This document shows, piece after piece, positions 10,517 through 20,078 of a stretch of 64,000 bases of DNA (the first letter of the stretch is position 1; every line of letters starts with the position of its first letter). The translations under genes and the position numbers were made by a program. The DNA is from Halobacillus litoralis (GTDB lineage: Bacteria > Bacillota > Bacilli > Bacillales > Halobacillaceae): assembly GCF_020524025.1 (NCBI RefSeq), contig NZ_JAIVKN010000003.1:310001-374000 (forward strand). Reading direction: 5' to 3'. Under the pieces are notes generated by a model. It saw nothing but the letters and a program-made list of their open reading frames with translations, did not search any database and had not been told where the DNA came from.

Positions 10517-11293
10517 TTATTGAGGGGGTGCCGGAGGCATTTCACGCTTATGAGCCGAGCGTTTGTGTAACGCTTCAATAATCTTTCGGTCCTCTTCAGG
10601 AATCTCTTCTCCCTTAAGATGACGATCAATCATAGCATAGCTTGTGCCCATTTCATTTTCGTCCGTTTGACCTTCCCAAAGGCCTGCACTTGGCTGCTTA
10701 TGGATAATTTGATCAGGCACTCCAAGGTATTCGGCCATCTCTTTGACCTCGCCTTTAGTCAGGTTGGATATTGGTACAAGATCAACGCCGCCATCACCAA
10801 ATTTGGTAAAGTAACCTGTGTACCACTCTGCGGCATTATCTGTACCGACAACGAGGTATTTATGGTTTGTGGCTATGGTATATAATGTGCTCATTCTAAG
10901 ACGGGCTCTTAAGTTGGCATCCGCTAACTGCACTTGATCTTCATTCAATGCATCGGCTTCTTCCAACTGCTTTTTAATGGTCGAAAACATGACATTATGC
11001 GTCTCAGATAAATCCACGGTCATTACAGGCAGCTGGCAGGCTTCTACAACACTTTCAGCATGCTCTTGATCTTCGGATTGGCTTTTACAAGGCATAATTA
11101 CACCCAAAGAGTTTTCCGGAAAGGCTTTTTTAATTAGGTTGGCTACTACTGCCGAATCAATTCCACCACTGACACCGACCAGCAGTCCTTCTACATTGGC
11201 TTCTTCTACTTTCTGCTGAAGCCATGATACTATTTCTTCTACTTTTTGTTCCACCGGATCGTTCATCCTTTCACACATATGATATCTAATCAT
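10517..11293 (-). CDS. nadE: NAD+ synthetase (ammonia-dependent type)
   Basis: A 258-residue N-type ATP pyrophosphatase that amidates nicotinate adenine dinucleotide to NAD+. The P-loop GVSGGIDSAVVANL is near residue 40; GTDNAAEWYTGYFTKFGDGG and DLVPISNLTKGEVK form the active site. No glutaminase domain is fused, so free ammonia is the likely donor. The length and compact start differ from the roughly 272-residue B. subtilis NadE. The annotated ATG overlaps the kinase stop (ATGA), suggesting coupling; a downstream ATG (codon 10) is possible but poorly spaced from its AAAGG site. It ends in a proline-rich tail (PPAPPQ). Confidence 0.92.
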   Translation of the reverse strand: MIRYHMCERMNDPVEQKVEEIVSWLQQKVEEANVEGLLVGVSGGIDSAVVANLIKKAFPENSLGVIMPCKSQSEDQEHAESVVEACQLPVMTVDLSETHNVMFSTIKKQLEEADALNEDQVQLADANLRARLRMSTLYTIATNHKYLVVGTDNAAEWYTGYFTKFGDGGVDLVPISNLTKGEVKEMAEYLGVPDQIIHKQPSAGLWEGQTDENEMGTSYAMIDRHLKGEEIPEEDRKIIEALHKRSAHKREMPPAPPQ

Positions 11294-12249
11294 AGCATAT
11301 GTTCAGCGTATCGGACAAATTTCTTCCGGTTTTCCCAAGCTTTTTCTAGCTTCCGCATATGACGGGCTATACTAGCTTCTTCCCTCATACACTGCCTGTA
11401 TCCATATAACCATTCTCTCAGGAGATCCGCCGGGACAAGCACACCCTTCCACCAGATTTCCCGGTCTTCCACATGTGGAAAATACTGAATCAGCGTTGAT
11501 CTTTGTAACTCCACATAAGGAAGAAATCGTTGAGCGAGCTGAATGTGGTCATATACACGCGGGCCCGTATGAAGCAAATCAAAATCAATCAACTTCATTT
11601 GCTTATCTGTTCCAACCATAAAGTTGTGGTGAGCCACATCTCCATGCAGCCATTCGTGATTCTCCCATGCTTTCTCTTCAATTTCTCCCCATGGATAACC
11701 TTTAAACTGCTCCAACTGTTTGTTCATACAAATCGTAAGTTCCTGAAACAATGCACGCCTGCCAAAATCAGTAAAAACATCTTTGGTATCTTCAAACTGC
11801 GCCAGCCGTCGCTCCCATTTTACGTAGAGAGGGTCTTTAGGTATAGACAAAACAGCAATCCCCTTTGTCGTACGATGGAAGTGATGAAGAATGCGGACCG
11901 CACTCTTCCGATCCCGGTGACTATCGAAATCCGCATGCCTGCCCTCTATTCTTTCAAAAAGAACCCAATCACACCCAAGCTTTCCAACGGTATATTTCCC
12001 TTGGTAAAAAGGTACGGGCCTTGCAGCAACTTTTTCTGCATAGTTCCAGTGCTCAAAAAATTCAATTTGCTGTTGAATGATATGAACCCTTCGGTATCCT
12101 TTTAAAATGAACGGTTCACCTTGATAGATCACACGGTACACTTTCGGCTTAATCGTGCGTTCATATTCTATAGGCAGACCTTCTTCACTCTTCAGCCAAT
12201 GAAAAAGGCGATCCGAATATGAATCGCCCTTCCTGTGTTCAGCTTTCAT
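11290..12249 (-). CDS. APH/CotS-like phosphotransferase next to safA
   Basis: A 319-residue kinase-fold protein. The Brenner motif WLHGDVAHHNF (about 199-209) carries the catalytic aspartate and the metal-binding asparagine, followed by MKLIDFDLLHTGPRVYD with the DFD magnesium site. ILKGYRR near the N-terminus fits the ATP-binding lysine. This is the aminoglycoside-phosphotransferase/choline-kinase fold, which in bacilli includes the spore coat proteins CotS, CotI, YutH and YsxE. It overlaps safA by 11 bases and nadE by four. The tight link to safA favours a spore coat kinase over antibiotic resistance. The substrate is unknown. Confidence 0.82.
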   Translation of the reverse strand: MKAEHRKGDSYSDRLFHWLKSEEGLPIEYERTIKPKVYRVIYQGEPFILKGYRRVHIIQQQIEFFEHWNYAEKVAARPVPFYQGKYTVGKLGCDWVLFERIEGRHADFDSHRDRKSAVRILHHFHRTTKGIAVLSIPKDPLYVKWERRLAQFEDTKDVFTDFGRRALFQELTICMNKQLEQFKGYPWGEIEEKAWENHEWLHGDVAHHNFMVGTDKQMKLIDFDLLHTGPRVYDHIQLAQRFLPYVELQRSTLIQYFPHVEDREIWWKGVLVPADLLREWLYGYRQCMREEASIARHMRKLEKAWENRKKFVRYAEHML

Positions 12250-13201
12250 CTAAGTCATCGTCCCTCCAAGGCTGTTGATACCCCTGGGGTCCCATCTGCT
12301 GTGGATTCCACGGTCCCATTTGAGGATACGATTGACCCCAGCCGGGCTGCTGCCCCCATCCCATCTGCGGGTTGTTAGGCTGCTGCCCCCATCCCATTGG
12401 CTGCTGCATACCTCCGTACGGCATTTGCTGCCATGGATGGTGATAGCCGTGAGGTCCTCCATAACCCATCATTGGTCCATAAGGCTGAGGTTTTTGCTGA
12501 TTGCTTCCACATCCACAATCTCCCCCGGCTTGAACGCCTTGGACCATCTCATCACCTGAATCGTCATCATCCCCCCACATCATTGGCTGCTGCATGGGCT
12601 GTTGCATGGGCTGCTGCATCGGATATTGCATCGGCATGTTCATCGGCATCATAACTGGATGAGGCGGACAGCAATAGAAATCAGTATGGACGAGCTGAGG
12701 CTGCATAGGAGGACAGTAAGGCTGCTGCATGGGTTGGTACTGCTCGCCTTTCACTTCTTCTGCCGGTGATTCCTGTGATTCTGGTGACTCTTCCTGCTGC
12801 GGCACAGGCATTTGGGGCAGGTGAAAGGTCGTATAATAATTCTGCATCTGCTGATCAATACTCGGCATTGAAATCGGCATGTTCATATTTATAGGCTGCA
12901 TTGGCTGCATCGGTTTTTCCATAACACCTTTGGTTACAGGCTTTTTCTCATCTTCTTTTATTTTGGGAATCGGTTTCGGCATCTCTTTCTTAGGTGCCGG
13001 TGCTGGCGCGGGCGCTTGTTGTTTAGGTGCCTCTTTTTTGACCTGTTTTGTTCCCTGAGGGACTTTGATCTTCATACCCGGCATAATCATATCAGGATTG
13101 GAAAGCTGGGTATTCACAGATTTTAACTGTTCAAAGTCGACCCCATATTTCTTAGCAATGTTCCAGAGTGTATCTCCCTTTTGTACAATGTGAATTCTCA
13201 C
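12239..13201 (-). CDS. safA: SafA-like spore coat morphogenetic protein
   Basis: A 320-residue protein with an N-terminal LysM domain (residues 1-50: IHIVQKGDTLWNIAKKYGV ... MIMPGMKIKVPQG). A Pro/Ala/Lys linker follows, then a long low-complexity region rich in Met, Pro, Gln, Trp, Gly and Tyr with repeats such as QPMQQPM and MGWGQQP, and a cysteine patch GGDCGCGS. SafA localises to the cortex-coat interface through LysM and recruits inner coat proteins, with SpoVID as partner; spoVID is also in this window. The tail is highly diverged, as is usual for coat proteins. It probably leads a safA-kinase-nadE operon. Confidence 0.9.
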   Translation of the reverse strand: MRIHIVQKGDTLWNIAKKYGVDFEQLKSVNTQLSNPDMIMPGMKIKVPQGTKQVKKEAPKQQAPAPAPAPKKEMPKPIPKIKEDEKKPVTKGVMEKPMQPMQPINMNMPISMPSIDQQMQNYYTTFHLPQMPVPQQEESPESQESPAEEVKGEQYQPMQQPYCPPMQPQLVHTDFYCCPPHPVMMPMNMPMQYPMQQPMQQPMQQPMMWGDDDDSGDEMVQGVQAGGDCGCGSNQQKPQPYGPMMGYGGPHGYHHPWQQMPYGGMQQPMGWGQQPNNPQMGWGQQPGWGQSYPQMGPWNPQQMGPQGYQQPWRDDDLDES

Positions 13202-13324
13202 ATCTGCAACTCCCTTCCTGTGATTCTAAGAAACAATAAGACAATAATAGCTTCATAACACTCTATGCAACACAAGCCAAAAGATTGATGAAAAAGCCTA
13301 CAATAATTTTTGATAAAATATAAA

Positions 13325-13366
13325 CAACCCCCTGAAACCCATTATTCATAAGGGGTCAGGGGGTTG
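13325..13366 (-). terminator. Terminator downstream of pheA
   Basis: An 11-bp GC-rich stem (CAACCCCCTGA / TCAGGGGGTTG) whose loop holds a further CCC/GGG pairing, followed on the minus strand by TTTATATTT. It lies six bases after the pheA stop. Confidence 0.88.
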
Positions 13367-13371
13367 AGATA

Positions 13372-14250
13372 TTATGGTTTCTGAACAGGAGTCGGAATGT
13401 CAATTTGGTAACTAGGGTATGTCCCCATCACCTTCAACTGACATCCAAGCGCTTCAAGCTCCGCCTGTACACCTGGAAACAGCACCTGATCATAAGGTTG
13501 ATCTACGTCTATCAGGAAAAAGTAGTTGCCAAGACCGGTTTTCATCGGTCTGGATTCGATTTTAGATAAGTTCATTTTGCGCCAGGCAAAGGCAGCAAGA
13601 ACTTGGTGCAGGGCTCCGACATAATCCTTCGGGAGCGTAACCATAACGGTCGTCTTATGCTTACTTATAGGATGGTCTTTCACTTTCAGCGTTTGAGGTG
13701 TTCGTTGAACCACTGCAAAGCGAGTGTGATTGTTATCATAATCATGAATGTTTGTATCCATAATATGCAGTCCATTCTCCTCAGCTGCCAGGTGGTTTCC
13801 AATTGCAGCTACACCCGGTCCTTCTGCTGCAACCAGCTCTGCTGCTTTTCCAGTTGATGCTGTATACTCTATCTCAGCATCCGGATAATACTTATGCAGG
13901 TATTGATGACATTGGGCTATGGCGTGACTATGAGAATAAACTTTTTTGATTTCCTGCCCCTTACCATCAGGATGAACAAGCAGGTGCTGTTTAATTGGCA
14001 CCGTAAGTTCAGCTATGATGGATTGTTTTACTTGATGGGCCAGGTAATCAATCGTTAAATGAACTGAACCTTCAATCGCATTTTCAAGTGGTACGACAGC
14101 CGTACTGATCACACCTTCTTCTACAGCATCCAAACAAGCAGGGATACTGTCATAACTTACAAAAGTTCCCCCGTCAAATAAAGCATCTACTGCCATTTTT
14201 GTAAACGTGCCCCTTGGCCCCAGGTATCCAATCCGTTGTTCCGACATCAT
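13372..14250 (-). CDS. pheA: Prephenate dehydratase
   Basis: A 292-residue enzyme converting prephenate to phenylpyruvate for phenylalanine synthesis. The catalytic domain starts IGYLGPRGTFTKMA and holds the conserved NHTRFAVV motif. The C-terminal ACT domain, with ESRPMKTGLGNYFFLID, is the phenylalanine-binding feedback site. It stands alone, without chorismate mutase, as in bacilli. A GGAGGGGAA site precedes a double ATG. It follows pheB by 11 bases. Confidence 0.96.
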   Translation of the reverse strand: MMSEQRIGYLGPRGTFTKMAVDALFDGGTFVSYDSIPACLDAVEEGVISTAVVPLENAIEGSVHLTIDYLAHQVKQSIIAELTVPIKQHLLVHPDGKGQEIKKVYSHSHAIAQCHQYLHKYYPDAEIEYTASTGKAAELVAAEGPGVAAIGNHLAAEENGLHIMDTNIHDYDNNHTRFAVVQRTPQTLKVKDHPISKHKTTVMVTLPKDYVGALHQVLAAFAWRKMNLSKIESRPMKTGLGNYFFLIDVDQPYDQVLFPGVQAELEALGCQLKVMGTYPSYQIDIPTPVQKP

Positions 14251-14261
14251 TTCCCCTCCAA

Positions 14262-14711
14262 TTAAGCTCCCGAACTTAGAATTTCTACACGATCAATAAA
14301 ATCTAATTTGTGTAGACGTTGTAATAATCTCTCTATACTCCCCTTCATCCCAGAGGTATTTAAAGAAAGAGTTACATTTGCTTTTCCCTGAAGCGGAATG
14401 GTCTGGTGAATCGTCAAGACATTGCAGCCGGATTCTGCCACTGTCATCAATAAATTAGACAATGTACCACTTCTGTCTTCCAGGTGAAAAAACAATGTAA
14501 TCATCTGCTCCTTAACCATTGCCTGAAAAGGAAAGACCGCGTCTCTGTATTTATAAAAAGCGCTCCGGGACAGTCCTACCTGTTGAACGGCTTCAAAGAT
14601 CGATTCCACCTTGCCCCGCTCGAGTAATTCCTTTGCTTCTATCGTTTTCATCATTGCTTCTGGAAGGATATCACTACGGACTAAATAAAACTTCTCATTA
14701 TAATCCGCCAT
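14262..14711 (-). CDS. pheB: ACT domain protein PheB (UPF0735; ThrR in B. subtilis)
   Basis: A 149-residue protein with an N-terminal helical, helix-turn-helix-like part ([21 protein letters not shown]) and a C-terminal ACT domain ([31 protein letters not shown]). It was named from its position beside pheA. I recall with moderate confidence that the B. subtilis homologue was renamed ThrR after being shown to control threonine biosynthesis genes. A GGGAGG site precedes the ATG. It is coexpressed with pheA and probably obg. Confidence 0.9.
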   Translation of the reverse strand: MADYNEKFYLVRSDILPEAMMKTIEAKELLERGKVESIFEAVQQVGLSRSAFYKYRDAVFPFQAMVKEQMITLFFHLEDRSGTLSNLLMTVAESGCNVLTIHQTIPLQGKANVTLSLNTSGMKGSIERLLQRLHKLDFIDRVEILSSGA

Positions 14712-14728
14712 AAAGAGACCTCCCTTCG

Positions 14729-16018
<1,290 letters not shown>

Positions 16019-16026
16019 TCACCTCT

Positions 16027-16545
16027 TCATTCCATCGTCATTTCGACGGAAAGTTCTTTTCTTTCAAATATTGTTGCAATAAATCCTTCATTATTCAGCT
16101 TCTCTATCAGTGCCTCAGAGGTATGGAAAGGGCCTTCCCACTCCCAGCTCAGGCCTACCGTTTCCTGTGCTCCCACATAAATGGTGAGTTTACATTCGTA
16201 GAGTTCGTCTTTTTCTATGTGGTCATCCATAATTTCAAGCATGCGTGTTGCATAAGCAATCAACTGTTGGTCATGACGGGATAAATCAATTTGTTGGGTT
16301 AGGAAGTACTTCAGTCGATAAGTCTTATGTATCCAATTGAAGGTTATCAGCCAAAGTGAAAAATGATCAGCGTCACTATTCAACAACTTCCGTTCTTCTT
16401 CGGCCTCTTCTTTTACTTCTTCCATTTGTTGAAGCAGCCGGTCCTGTTTCCCAAGCGAAGCGTAACCTTGGAGCAGTTGAATTTGATTCATCCAGTCATG
16501 ACGCTTATGTCTGAGCAGCGCAATGATTTCTTTTTCTTCCATCAT
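16027..16545 (-). CDS. spo0B: Spo0B, sporulation phosphorelay phosphotransferase
   Basis: A 172-residue protein passing phosphate from Spo0F to Spo0A. The phosphorylated histidine is in HKRHDWMNQIQLLQGY, close to the N-terminus, as in the B. subtilis HDWMN motif. The start is placed at the ATG after GAGGGGG (five-base spacing); the frame continues 20 codons upstream with a hydrophobic stretch that lacks a site and is probably not translated. It is paired with obg. Overall sequence is divergent, as usual for Spo0B, so the histidine motif and context carry the assignment. Confidence 0.87.
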   Translation of the reverse strand: MMEEKEIIALLRHKRHDWMNQIQLLQGYASLGKQDRLLQQMEEVKEEAEEERKLLNSDADHFSLWLITFNWIHKTYRLKYFLTQQIDLSRHDQQLIAYATRMLEIMDDHIEKDELYECKLTIYVGAQETVGLSWEWEGPFHTSEALIEKLNNEGFIATIFERKELSVEMTME

Positions 16546-16641
16546 TTCAGCCCCCTCGTTCACCCATAATAATAAAAAGTATAGCAAAGATTCAAGGAAA
16601 ACCAAAAACTCTTCCTTGAATCTTAAGGCAATGAATATAGA

Positions 16642-16676
16642 AAAGCCGCGCTTTGCTTCTGCATAAGCGCGGCTTT
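16642..16676 (-). terminator. Terminator of the rplU-prp-rpmA operon
   Basis: A perfect 12-bp stem (AAAGCCGCGCTT / AAGCGCGGCTTT) with an 11-base loop and a short U-run on minus, just after rpmA. Confidence 0.9.
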
Positions 16677-16697
16677 CATCTAAACGAAGATATTCGT

Positions 16698-16988
16698 TTA
16701 CGCTTCCTGTGCTACAGGATAAACGCTGACTTTTTTACGGTTACGTCCGTAACGCTCGAATTTAACAACACCGTCAACTTTCGCAAACAATGTGTCATCT
16801 CCACCACGGCCAACGTTCGCACCAGGGTAAACTTTTGTACCGCGTTGACGGTAAAGAATTGAACCAGCAGATGCTTGTTGTCCGTCTGCACGTTTAGCTC
16901 CAAGACGCTTGGACTCAGAGTCACGGCCGTTCTTTGTACTACCTACACCCTTCTTCTGGGCGAAAAACTGCAAATCAAGACGTAGCAT
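16698..16988 (-). CDS. rpmA: 50S ribosomal protein bL27 with cleavable N-terminal extension
   Basis: A 96-residue bL27. It begins [16 protein letters not shown], the Firmicutes-type N-terminal extension removed before assembly by the protease Prp, which cuts after LQFFA so that the mature N-terminus can reach the peptidyl-transferase centre. The conserved body [20 protein letters not shown] follows. Prp is encoded 14 bases upstream, so substrate and protease are co-translated. Confidence 0.97.
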   Translation of the reverse strand: MLRLDLQFFAQKKGVGSTKNGRDSESKRLGAKRADGQQASAGSILYRQRGTKVYPGANVGRGGDDTLFAKVDGVVKFERYGRNRKKVSVYPVAQEA

Positions 16989-17002
16989 GAGTCTTCACCT
17001 CC

Positions 17003-17332
17003 TTATCGTTGGGATATTTTAATATATTGATCGTATTCTTGCTCAATTGTTTTTAATGACACCTGCATGCCTTCCAAAAGCGTTTGAGCTTTTGTCATTA
17101 CTGAATCCTTAAGATCCTTAGGCAAGATGACTTTAAGGTATCCACCTTCACCACCCTGCTCGACATGAGGTTCGAATTCACAAAGGGCTACAATAGAATT
17201 GACGGCACCGAACGATACAGCTGAAACAGCTGCACATACAAGATCATGTCCGTAAGGTCCACTCTCTGCATGTCCGGATATTTCAAAACCTGTAATCTCT
17301 CCATGTGAGCGAAACATCGATACTCGTATCAT
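17003..17332 (-). CDS. prp: Prp, ribosomal-processing cysteine protease
   Basis: A 109-residue protein (formerly YsxB) whose motif GHAESGPYGHDLVCAAVSA holds the catalytic histidine (about 21) and cysteine (about 33). Prp cleaves the N-terminal extension of bL27, encoded next in the operon. It lies between rplU and rpmA, the standard Firmicutes order. Confidence 0.95.
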   Translation of the reverse strand: MIRVSMFRSHGEITGFEISGHAESGPYGHDLVCAAVSAVSFGAVNSIVALCEFEPHVEQGGEGGYLKVILPKDLKDSVMTKAQTLLEGMQVSLKTIEQEYDQYIKISQR

Positions 17333-17344
17333 CCGAGACGAACC

Positions 17345-17653
17345 TTACGCGTTGATTTCTTCAACGACAAGTTTCGTGTACGGCTGACGGTGACCTTGTT
17401 TGCGCTTGTAGTTCTTTTTAGGCTTGTATTTGAAGACAGTCAATTTCTTCTGAAGGCCTTGTTTTTCAACTTTAGCCGTAACAGAAGCACCATCAACGTA
17501 AGGAGCTCCCACTTTCGTGTTGTCTCCACCTACGAAAAGAACTTTGTCAAGAGTGACAGTCTCACCAGCTTCTACGTCCATTTTCTCTACGTAGATTTCC
17601 TGGCCTTTTTCTACTTTCACCTGTTTACCACCAGTTTCAATAATTGCGTACAT
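17345..17653 (-). CDS. rplU: 50S ribosomal protein bL21
   Basis: A 102-residue bL21 with the family start [18 protein letters not shown] and the C-terminal [19 protein letters not shown] rRNA-binding segment. It is first in rplU-prp-rpmA and follows a structured leader at 17654-17745, likely the L21 autoregulatory leader. A GGAGGTGCAGAT ribosome binding site precedes the ATG. Confidence 0.97.
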   Translation of the reverse strand: MYAIIETGGKQVKVEKGQEIYVEKMDVEAGETVTLDKVLFVGGDNTKVGAPYVDGASVTAKVEKQGLQKKLTVFKYKPKKNYKRKQGHRQPYTKLVVEEINA

Positions 17654-17745
17654 ATCTGCACCTCCTCAATATACTCAGACTCGCCATTCAGGTACCGGAA
17701 ATCGGTTTAAAAACCTGTTCTGCGCGGTTGTAGCAACGGAGTGCT
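17654..17745 (-). ncRNA. Ribosomal protein L21 leader (cis-regulatory RNA)
   Basis: The transcribed strand upstream of rplU contains CCGCGCAGAACAGGTTTTTA, an internal GGTACC-type element and GAATGGCGAGTCTGAGTAT before the ribosome binding site. As I recall it, this matches the Firmicutes L21 leader motif, thought to let L21 repress its own operon. A short stem (GTAGCA ... TGCTAC) lies at its 5' side. Boundaries are approximate. Confidence 0.65.
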
Positions 17746-17775
17746 ACTAGAATAACAAAACAATGTTACCACAGA

Positions 17776-19209
17776 TCAAAACAAGTTGTCAACATGATAT
17801 CCGCGGCGCTGAACAGCTTCCCGGATCATGTCTAAAGACCCTTCAAGCTCTATTTGATAGTCCAGAACATCAGGATCCTTCCTAACAAACAGCTCCTGTG
17901 GAATTTTACTAGAAATCGGAGAGGAAAGCAATTGTTTTTTTAAATCAGCAACGGCTGGGTGAACAGCCACCAACACTGCTTCCGAATGGATACCGTGGGA
18001 ACGTTCCATTAATTCTCTCTCTAAACGGAACACACTCGTCTCCACTGACCATACGGGCGGTTGTTTTTGAGTAAGGTTATAAAGCGGGCTTACCCCTTCC
18101 CTTTTGCGTGTCATTTCCAAAAAACCTAAACGTGTCATACCAAGAACGGTCGTTTGAACAGGGTCTTTCCTCAGCAGACGCCGCCAATCAGATACCAGCT
18201 GTTTTTCTTTTTCTGGATCCTTAATATTAATGAAATCAATAATGATAATTCCAGAAAGATTCCTAAGTCGGATCTGCCTTTGTATTTCCACAGCCGCTGA
18301 CTGATTTACCTTAAACGCCTGGGACTGTGAAAACTGGCCGCCCTGAAAACGATGACTGTTGACATCAATGACCGTCATCGCTTCCGTCTGTTCAATGACA
18401 AGCTCCACTCCATTTTCGAGCTCTACTTTTGGACTTGCTAATTGTTCCTGCAGCGAGGAAACAGAAACCGGCAAGTGCTTAGAGACCTCTTTATCCCACT
18501 GAATACAACCGGACAGAGAAGGAAAGCGCCGCTTAACATCTCTCGCCACCTGTGCATCATCAATAACGATATCCTCTATGGTGGACACTGGAAACTTTCG
18601 AATGAATTGATCAGGCAGAAGAGGTTCACTCCAAACGATGGCAGGTTTTTTCTTTCTTTCTCTTTGAATCATCTCCCATGTTTCTTGAAGAAGGATTAAT
18701 TCTTCTTTTAATTGGGAATCCCCCGCTTCTTCTGCAGCTGTACGAACGATTGCACCTTCCTGTTCATGAAGAAGTGTCTTCATAAATACTTGTACGTTCT
18801 CTCTTGCTTCACTGCCCAGTTTTCTTGATACAGATACTTCACCTCCAAATGGCTGATATACACAATAAAGGCCTGGAAGAGTTATATCTGCTGTTACTTG
18901 AGCCCCTTTATGACCGACAGGCTCTTTTATAATCTGTACGTAAATCATCTCTCCTATTTTAACTGCTGACTCTATCGTATCTTTACACCAAGGAATGGTT
19001 TCTTTCCTTAAAAAAGCATGCTGATTTCCACCAATATCTACAAAAGCAGCCTGCAGACCCTTATCAATCCGCACAACTTTCGCCCAAAAAATAGAACCCG
19101 TGAGCGTCTTCACTCCGGGTCTGTCGATCACATATTCCTGAATATTTCCTTGCTCCAAAACCAGACCCGTCTTTTCTGATGTTTTTGTATGTATTACCAG
19201 CTTTCTCAT
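17776..19209 (-). CDS. rng: Ribonuclease E/G family protein
   Basis: A 477-residue RNase G-like endoribonuclease. An N-terminal S1-like region (FWAKVVRIDKGLQAAFVDIG) is followed by the catalytic DNase I-like domain with DVNSHRFQGG and GIIIIDFINIKD, whose aspartates match the magnesium-binding pair of RNase E/G. No long C-terminal scaffold is present. It sits between spoIVFB and the rplU leader, as in several bacilli; its role beside RNase Y and RNase J is unclear. Confidence 0.9.
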   Translation of the reverse strand: MRKLVIHTKTSEKTGLVLEQGNIQEYVIDRPGVKTLTGSIFWAKVVRIDKGLQAAFVDIGGNQHAFLRKETIPWCKDTIESAVKIGEMIYVQIIKEPVGHKGAQVTADITLPGLYCVYQPFGGEVSVSRKLGSEARENVQVFMKTLLHEQEGAIVRTAAEEAGDSQLKEELILLQETWEMIQRERKKKPAIVWSEPLLPDQFIRKFPVSTIEDIVIDDAQVARDVKRRFPSLSGCIQWDKEVSKHLPVSVSSLQEQLASPKVELENGVELVIEQTEAMTVIDVNSHRFQGGQFSQSQAFKVNQSAAVEIQRQIRLRNLSGIIIIDFINIKDPEKEKQLVSDWRRLLRKDPVQTTVLGMTRLGFLEMTRKREGVSPLYNLTQKQPPVWSVETSVFRLERELMERSHGIHSEAVLVAVHPAVADLKKQLLSSPISSKIPQELFVRKDPDVLDYQIELEGSLDMIREAVQRRGYHVDNLF

Positions 19210-19220
19210 CTGACCCCTCT

Positions 19221-20078
19221 TTATAAAGCGATTTTTGGAATGTCTTTTATTTTCATATGCGCCTGCTTTTTCTCAAAAAAAGCGTGAAGACATTCTTGTT
19301 CATCTACTATATAAAAATGAGGGGATTGTTTCAATACATACATATGATGGCGATTGGCCCGGATATTTTTCAATAGATCTTTCACGCACGTCTCAGGATC
19401 CACTTTTACATACTTCGTTTTAAGCTGGAAACGGTTTTGATATGCGCAGTAAAGTAGATACCTCATTTGCGTATAGGAACGACGTTTCCATTCCAATACA
19501 TTTTCAATCAGTAAAAACGCCGTTAACAAAATGGCGGCTAACGTCCAGCGTCCTTCTATAAATAACCAGATTCCAGCTCCGGCCATCAGAGTAAAAGACA
19601 GGAATAACGTCAGTAATAAACTTCTCCGAAACGGCAGCCACTGATTAGTCAAATAGAAAATTAACTTCCCTCCGTCCAAGGGCCAAATTGGAAGTAGGTT
19701 AAAAAATAAAATAAGCTGGTTATAGAAAAAAGCTGTTGTCAGAAGCGGATGCTCTCCCAATTCTGCCTGTAGAGTAAGCAGAAGAAAGAAAATCCAGATA
19801 TGCTGCAAAGGGCCCGCAAGTATGACCTTTACCTGTTCAATGAAGGGGCGGGTATTATGTTCCTCACTAACAACAGCCCCTCCAAACAGCCAGATTTCCA
19901 TTCGTTCAATTCTCCACCCGTGAAATTTAGCAGCAAGAAAATGACCCAGCTCATGAATAAATACAATGGCGAACAAAACAATAAATTCATAAATGGCACC
20001 TGTAAAAAAAGCGGATAAAGCAAGTAAAAAGAAAAGAGGGTGAATATGAATATGGTCTTTAAATTTAAGAACCTTCAT
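19221..20078 (-). CDS. spoIVFB: SpoIVFB intramembrane metalloprotease
   Basis: A 285-residue site-2 protease. The zinc motif IHELGHFLAAKFHGW (HExxH, about residues 42-46) lies in a membrane helix, and the third ligand is in NLLPIWPLDGGKL (about 136-148). Six hydrophobic segments precede a C-terminal cytosolic CBS-like region. It cleaves pro-sigma-K in the mother cell. Its start overlaps spoIVFA by 14 bases, so the pair is coupled. BofC, also in this window, controls the same checkpoint. Confidence 0.95.
   Translation of the reverse strand: MKVLKFKDHIHIHPLFFLLALSAFFTGAIYEFIVLFAIVFIHELGHFLAAKFHGWRIERMEIWLFGGAVVSEEHNTRPFIEQVKVILAGPLQHIWIFFLLLTLQAELGEHPLLTTAFFYNQLILFFNLLPIWPLDGGKLIFYLTNQWLPFRRSLLLTLFLSFTLMAGAGIWLFIEGRWTLAAILLTAFLLIENVLEWKRRSYTQMRYLLYCAYQNRFQLKTKYVKVDPETCVKDLLKNIRANRHHMYVLKQSPHFYIVDEQECLHAFFEKKQAHMKIKDIPKIAL

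Noticed and set aside
11530-12105. 191-codon plus-strand frame
   Set aside because: It lies wholly antisense to the safA-linked kinase gene, whose motifs are intact, and has no recognisable protein pattern.
11290-12249. Aminoglycoside resistance gene
   Set aside because: The kinase fold alone does not imply resistance; the safA overlap and lack of mobile elements favour a spore role.
12580-12640. Possible CRISPR-like or tandem DNA repeat (CATGGGCTGCTGCAT units)
   Set aside because: The repeats are in frame with QPM units of SafA and have no spacers.
12250-12654. Overlapping alternative frames in the safA 3' part
   Set aside because: They result from the repetitive Gln/Met/Pro/Gly codons of the safA tail, read in other frames.
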